Part shown: positions 62,501-64,000 of the stretch, in pieces | How the letters are laid out: every line of letters begins with the position of its first letter | How positions within the stretch are numbered: the stretch's first letter is position 1 | NCBI RefSeq assembly: GCF_006442975.2 | Contig: NZ_CP083954.1 | Coordinates: forward strand, 2,487,501-2,551,500 | Length of the DNA stretch: 64,000 bases | From: Mesorhizobium sp. B2-1-1 | GTDB taxonomy: Bacteria > Pseudomonadota > Alphaproteobacteria > Rhizobiales > Rhizobiaceae | Reading direction: 5' to 3' | Made by a program: the position numbers and the translations under genes | Notes under the pieces: generated by a model | Told to the model about the DNA's origin: nothing | The model's database searches: none | What the model saw: only the letters and a program-made list of their open reading frames with translations

Positions 62501-64000
62501 CGCACCGAACTTCGCGGTGACGCATCGGACATCAAAGAGTTTTCAAGCTACGTTAAGTCGTTGGAGCCACCACCACCGCCGGAAGACAAACCCAAAAGGG
62601 GTTCGAAGAAAGCGACACCCCATTCGCCGCGAGACGATCAAAGGGATCGCCGCCTTCAGATCATCCTGCACACATTGTTTCCTGTGTATGCAGCTCGTCT
62701 TGCCGTATTGATTGCTAGCCGAAATGCGCAGTCCATATCTCCATCGCTTCTTGAACCGCTAGGTTCAATCGGCTCTTCGGCATGGGAGTTCGACCAGGAC
62801 CACGACAGTATCTATCTGCGCGCTGTCGCCGCTCGCGCTGTTATGAGCCTGCTAATCGTTCCCCGGCTTACGGCCGTCGAGCTTGAGGCAAGGGCTAGCG
62901 GCCTGCTGCGTGGCAAATACGGCGATTGGCTCGCCGTACGCCGAGCCAAGCTCTGGGAGCAGATGCGGGTACGCCCAGCGGAGGCGAATGCTCTCATCGA
63001 GCTGATCGCCAAAGCTTCGGCAGAGGTGCGCGATGCGCGGGCTTCCGCTTCCGACAAATTGGAAACGATGGTCCGCCTGGCACGGCTAGCGCTGCCCGTC
63101 AGCCGGTCCGATTCCGAAGCCCTGTTCAACGATGCCGTCGGCATCGCGAAGGAGATCGACCACGAGGCGATCGATCAAATCGAGTTTGCCGAGGCGGCAG
63201 CCCAAGCGGCTAGCTTCGACGACCCGCAGGAAGGCCGCCGTATTGCCGGCAATTTGTTCACGTTCGTCTCCGGGGCTTACGAACGGCTGTCCAGTCGAGA
63301 TTTCAATTGGAATGCAGCTGTTGGGGCTTTGGTCGCTACCGACCTGCCTTGCGCGCTTGCTGCCGTTTCGCGATGGGCGGATGAGGGGGCGGTGCAAATA
63401 GAGATCACTTTAGAGACGCTGATACCTCTCGCGCTAAAAAGGGAACTGATCGGCGCCCGAGAGGCGGCAGCGCTGGCCCTTGTCATGGAATCCGCTGATG
63501 CGACGATCTGCCGGGAAGTAGCGGTCCACGCGGCCGGTTCCGATCCTGAGGTGGTTGAGGAGGTCGCCAAAGACGCGCTGCTGCTCGCTTCCCAGTCGGG
63601 ACGCGTCAGTAATTCTAGTGCCATCCTTGAACAACTCCCAGCATCTGCGCACCGGTCGTCCTGGACAGCGCGGCTTCAACGGACCGTTGAATTCCACAAA
63701 CTGCTTGGAAACCGAGAACAGCCCGCGCGAGTGGCTGGCCGTGGCCGCCCGGCCCGCTCGGAAATAGCCGACGAACTCGCCAAGGAATTTGTGTTTGAAC
63801 CGACCGGACCGTTTGCTAACGCGGAAGCGATTGAGACGGTTCTCAAGGAGGCTACCGCGTCGGGGTTGCGCCACACTGATCGTGTGCTGCTCGAGAAGAT
63901 GATGGATGCGTCGTCGGATGTGAAGCACCGGGTTCCATTTCTCAAAGCGATTGTTTCCATCTCGGATGAGGCGATTTGGAGGGGGACCAGAGAGGAGGCT
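59594..64000 (+). CDS. Giant STAND-type NTPase with Cap4/DUF4297-like N-terminus (Avs-like), 3'-truncated by window
   Basis: An open frame of at least 1469 codons that leaves the window without a stop. N-terminus (residues 1-150): RGARGSNAGDQFHELWALL, then Glu47 in VGVEGV, Asp66 in DGVDVALYY and Gln86-x-Lys88 in FAQLKYSS, a nuclease-type E-D-QxK pattern as in Cap4/DUF4297 domains. A P-loop NTPase follows: Walker A GVGGCGKTT near 303-311, Walker B LVIIIDAAD near 401-409, and a FILSAR strand near 442-447, typical of STAND ATPases. The remaining 900 or more residues are largely helical with a proline run near 990, probably the sensor. The only usable start is TTG at 59594; the first in-frame ATG (59900) would remove the nuclease part. 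Avs-type antiviral NTPases have this architecture, so phage defence is the likely role. Codon use is more AT-rich than in the catabolic genes. Confidence 0.78.
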   Translation, partial: MVNSTTNIDYRGARGSNAGDQFHELWALLQILELLKPGTSLTAVGVEGVKADTPAGTDGPTWDGVDVALYYGAASLEDADRVEFAQLKYSSANPETPWTVARMTYNTAKKGNNSPLRKLADAFKGGRARMKTGTAMRIRFVSNQAIADDLGTALAARWTGDLATAGLPEIVVANLRDLQSASGLNQSEFAEFVACLDVTECGVGSRFKLQENIVSVVAEHLGDDVSSEARDLQMRVRELMLPERANEVVTGKNVLLWFGFSARDGLFPSEPDIRLPANPIKRAAAHTVLNQLNNGSRVVLVHGVGGCGKTTLMRQVQDGLPSGSVSVNFDCFGGGRYIYADDKRHLPEKAFLQLTNEIALALQLPLFIPRDLKYPAHIGLFLSKLRTAAKALEQLDPNAFLVIIIDAADNSVAAASAANPQERSFVHDLANANLAELPDNIRFILSARTARKDTLLLPSDIIEVECPLFDLSETKQHLETVVSNPSDTYAEQFHALSHQNPRVQAYAISASSSDRSKLLDVLRPGGKTLPDVLRLTFDSALKKLGQSAIFDRLLAALAFLPAPANVGAIARVAGSQDGIVRDWAGDLLPGLRLDDGAISIADEDFEAYIRETSSKDRIPTLARIADDFLSNFATDAYASLHVADALGAADRANQLLTVVERDPQVGAIGDAVLKRQVQVRRLWLALRASRHAGTVVDALKTILISAEAEKDDSTLTDLLEKELDLSVEFSGASLRRTILLERDRIAEHGTFLAYDAARAGRADDGITTREQLHFYDAWLQERRNVPEDKIKDWEIEDREIAARTEAILYLGGPEQAFLNLMRWSPRSVPLRVAFILIPQLIATGKSSVLRDLLNQNLVPRPWDLVVWTALASAGESVDAKAIEQSLKRVRRRLVPDPGEFLSSYGEEGWQKSLLDSLIVSCELAYRLNVDTTVLLGTLNEIMKCVEGKPRHLYSHDFYRIDALYRCWLLRTELRGDASDIKEFSSYVKSLEPPPPPEDKPKRGSKKATPHSPRDDQRDRRLQIILHTLFPVYAARLAVLIASRNAQSISPSLLEPLGSIGSSAWEFDQDHDSIYLRAVAARAVMSLLIVPRLTAVELEARASGLLRGKYGDWLAVRRAKLWEQMRVRPAEANALIELIAKASAEVRDARASASDKLETMVRLARLALPVSRSDSEALFNDAVGIAKEIDHEAIDQIEFAEAAAQAASFDDPQEGRRIAGNLFTFVSGAYERLSSRDFNWNAAVGALVATDLPCALAAVSRWADEGAVQIEITLETLIPLALKRELIGAREAAALALVMESADATICREVAVHAAGSDPEVVEEVAKDALLLASQSGRVSNSSAILEQLPASAHRSSWTARLQRTVEFHKLLGNREQPARVAGRGRPARSEIADELAKEFVFEPTGPFANAEAIETVLKEATASGLRHTDRVLLEKMMDASSDVKHRVPFLKAIVSISDEAIWRGTREEA

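Noticed and set aside
59899..64000. Starting the STAND gene at its first in-frame ATG (59900)
   Set aside because: This would remove the conserved N-terminal block from RGARGSNAGDQF to QLKY, so the TTG at 59594 is preferred.
1..64000. CRISPR arrays, rRNA, tRNA, insertion sequences or prophage genes
   Set aside because: Looked for evenly spaced repeats, cloverleaf-type ends, transposase or integrase motifs; none seen.

Overview
The window reads as a high-GC alphaproteobacterial chromosome, most likely Rhizobiales and close to Mesorhizobium. This is inferred from the very dense solute-uptake and catabolic modules, from the gene order ehuABCD-eutABCDE (the order known from Sinorhizobium), and from several palindromic intergenic repeats of the kind common in rhizobia. 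I see no rRNA, tRNA, CRISPR array, insertion sequence or phage gene.

Layout. (1) 2-2592: end of a sugar-type ABC importer (ATPase, permease) with an antibiotic-biosynthesis-monooxygenase-like protein. (2) 2652-11353: a divergent catabolic unit. Leftward run an Fe-type alcohol dehydrogenase, an aldehyde dehydrogenase and an alpha/beta hydrolase; rightward run a GntR regulator, a complete second sugar-type ABC importer and a DJ-1/PfpI protein. (3) 11578-17715, leftward: a creatinase/ectoine-hydrolase-fold protein followed by heterotetrameric sarcosine oxidase soxBDAG, with the collapsed remnant of a second M24-fold gene just upstream. (4) 18168-21977, rightward: an EhuB-like binding protein, two permeases, an ATPase and a GntR regulator. 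(5) 22046-36946: a complete ectoine/5-hydroxyectoine catabolic locus, with doeD and doeC leftward, the AsnC/Lrp and MocR (EnuR) regulators divergent, then ehuABCD and eutABCDE. Ectoine enters through EhuABCD. EutABC are thought to convert hydroxyectoine to ectoine. EutD opens the ring, EutE deacetylates, DoeD transaminates diaminobutyrate and DoeC oxidises the semialdehyde to aspartate. (6) 37210-44956: a fused HyuAB hydantoinase/oxoprolinase, a PfkB kinase, a GatZ/KbaZ-type protein and an aldehyde dehydrogenase. (7) 45122-54621: mixed single genes (FAD oxidoreductase, CaiB-type CoA transferase, luciferase-like monooxygenase, ThuA, VOC, amidase, M20 hydrolase, AHSA1). (8) 54870-58718: a molybdenum hydroxylase (FAD, 2Fe-2S and Mo subunits) followed by a MoaD/ThiS-like protein.

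From about 58.7 kb the character changes. Codon choice becomes more AT-rich (TTA, ATA, AGA and CTA appear often), and two genes look like genome-defence functions. One is a small PD-(D/E)XK-like protein. The other is a giant open frame that runs off the window, with a Cap4/DUF4297-like nuclease-type N-terminus joined to a STAND-type P-loop NTPase and a long C-terminus. This Avs-like protein is the strongest candidate here for an undescribed system.

Other notable observations: two different palindromic repeats read through in frame inside hyuAB; two shared 13-base motifs in front of enuR and ehuA that look like EnuR operators; a 19-base palindrome upstream of doeCD; a 34-base near-perfect palindrome upstream of the FAD oxidoreductase; and two Ehu-type transporters with different aromatic pocket residues.
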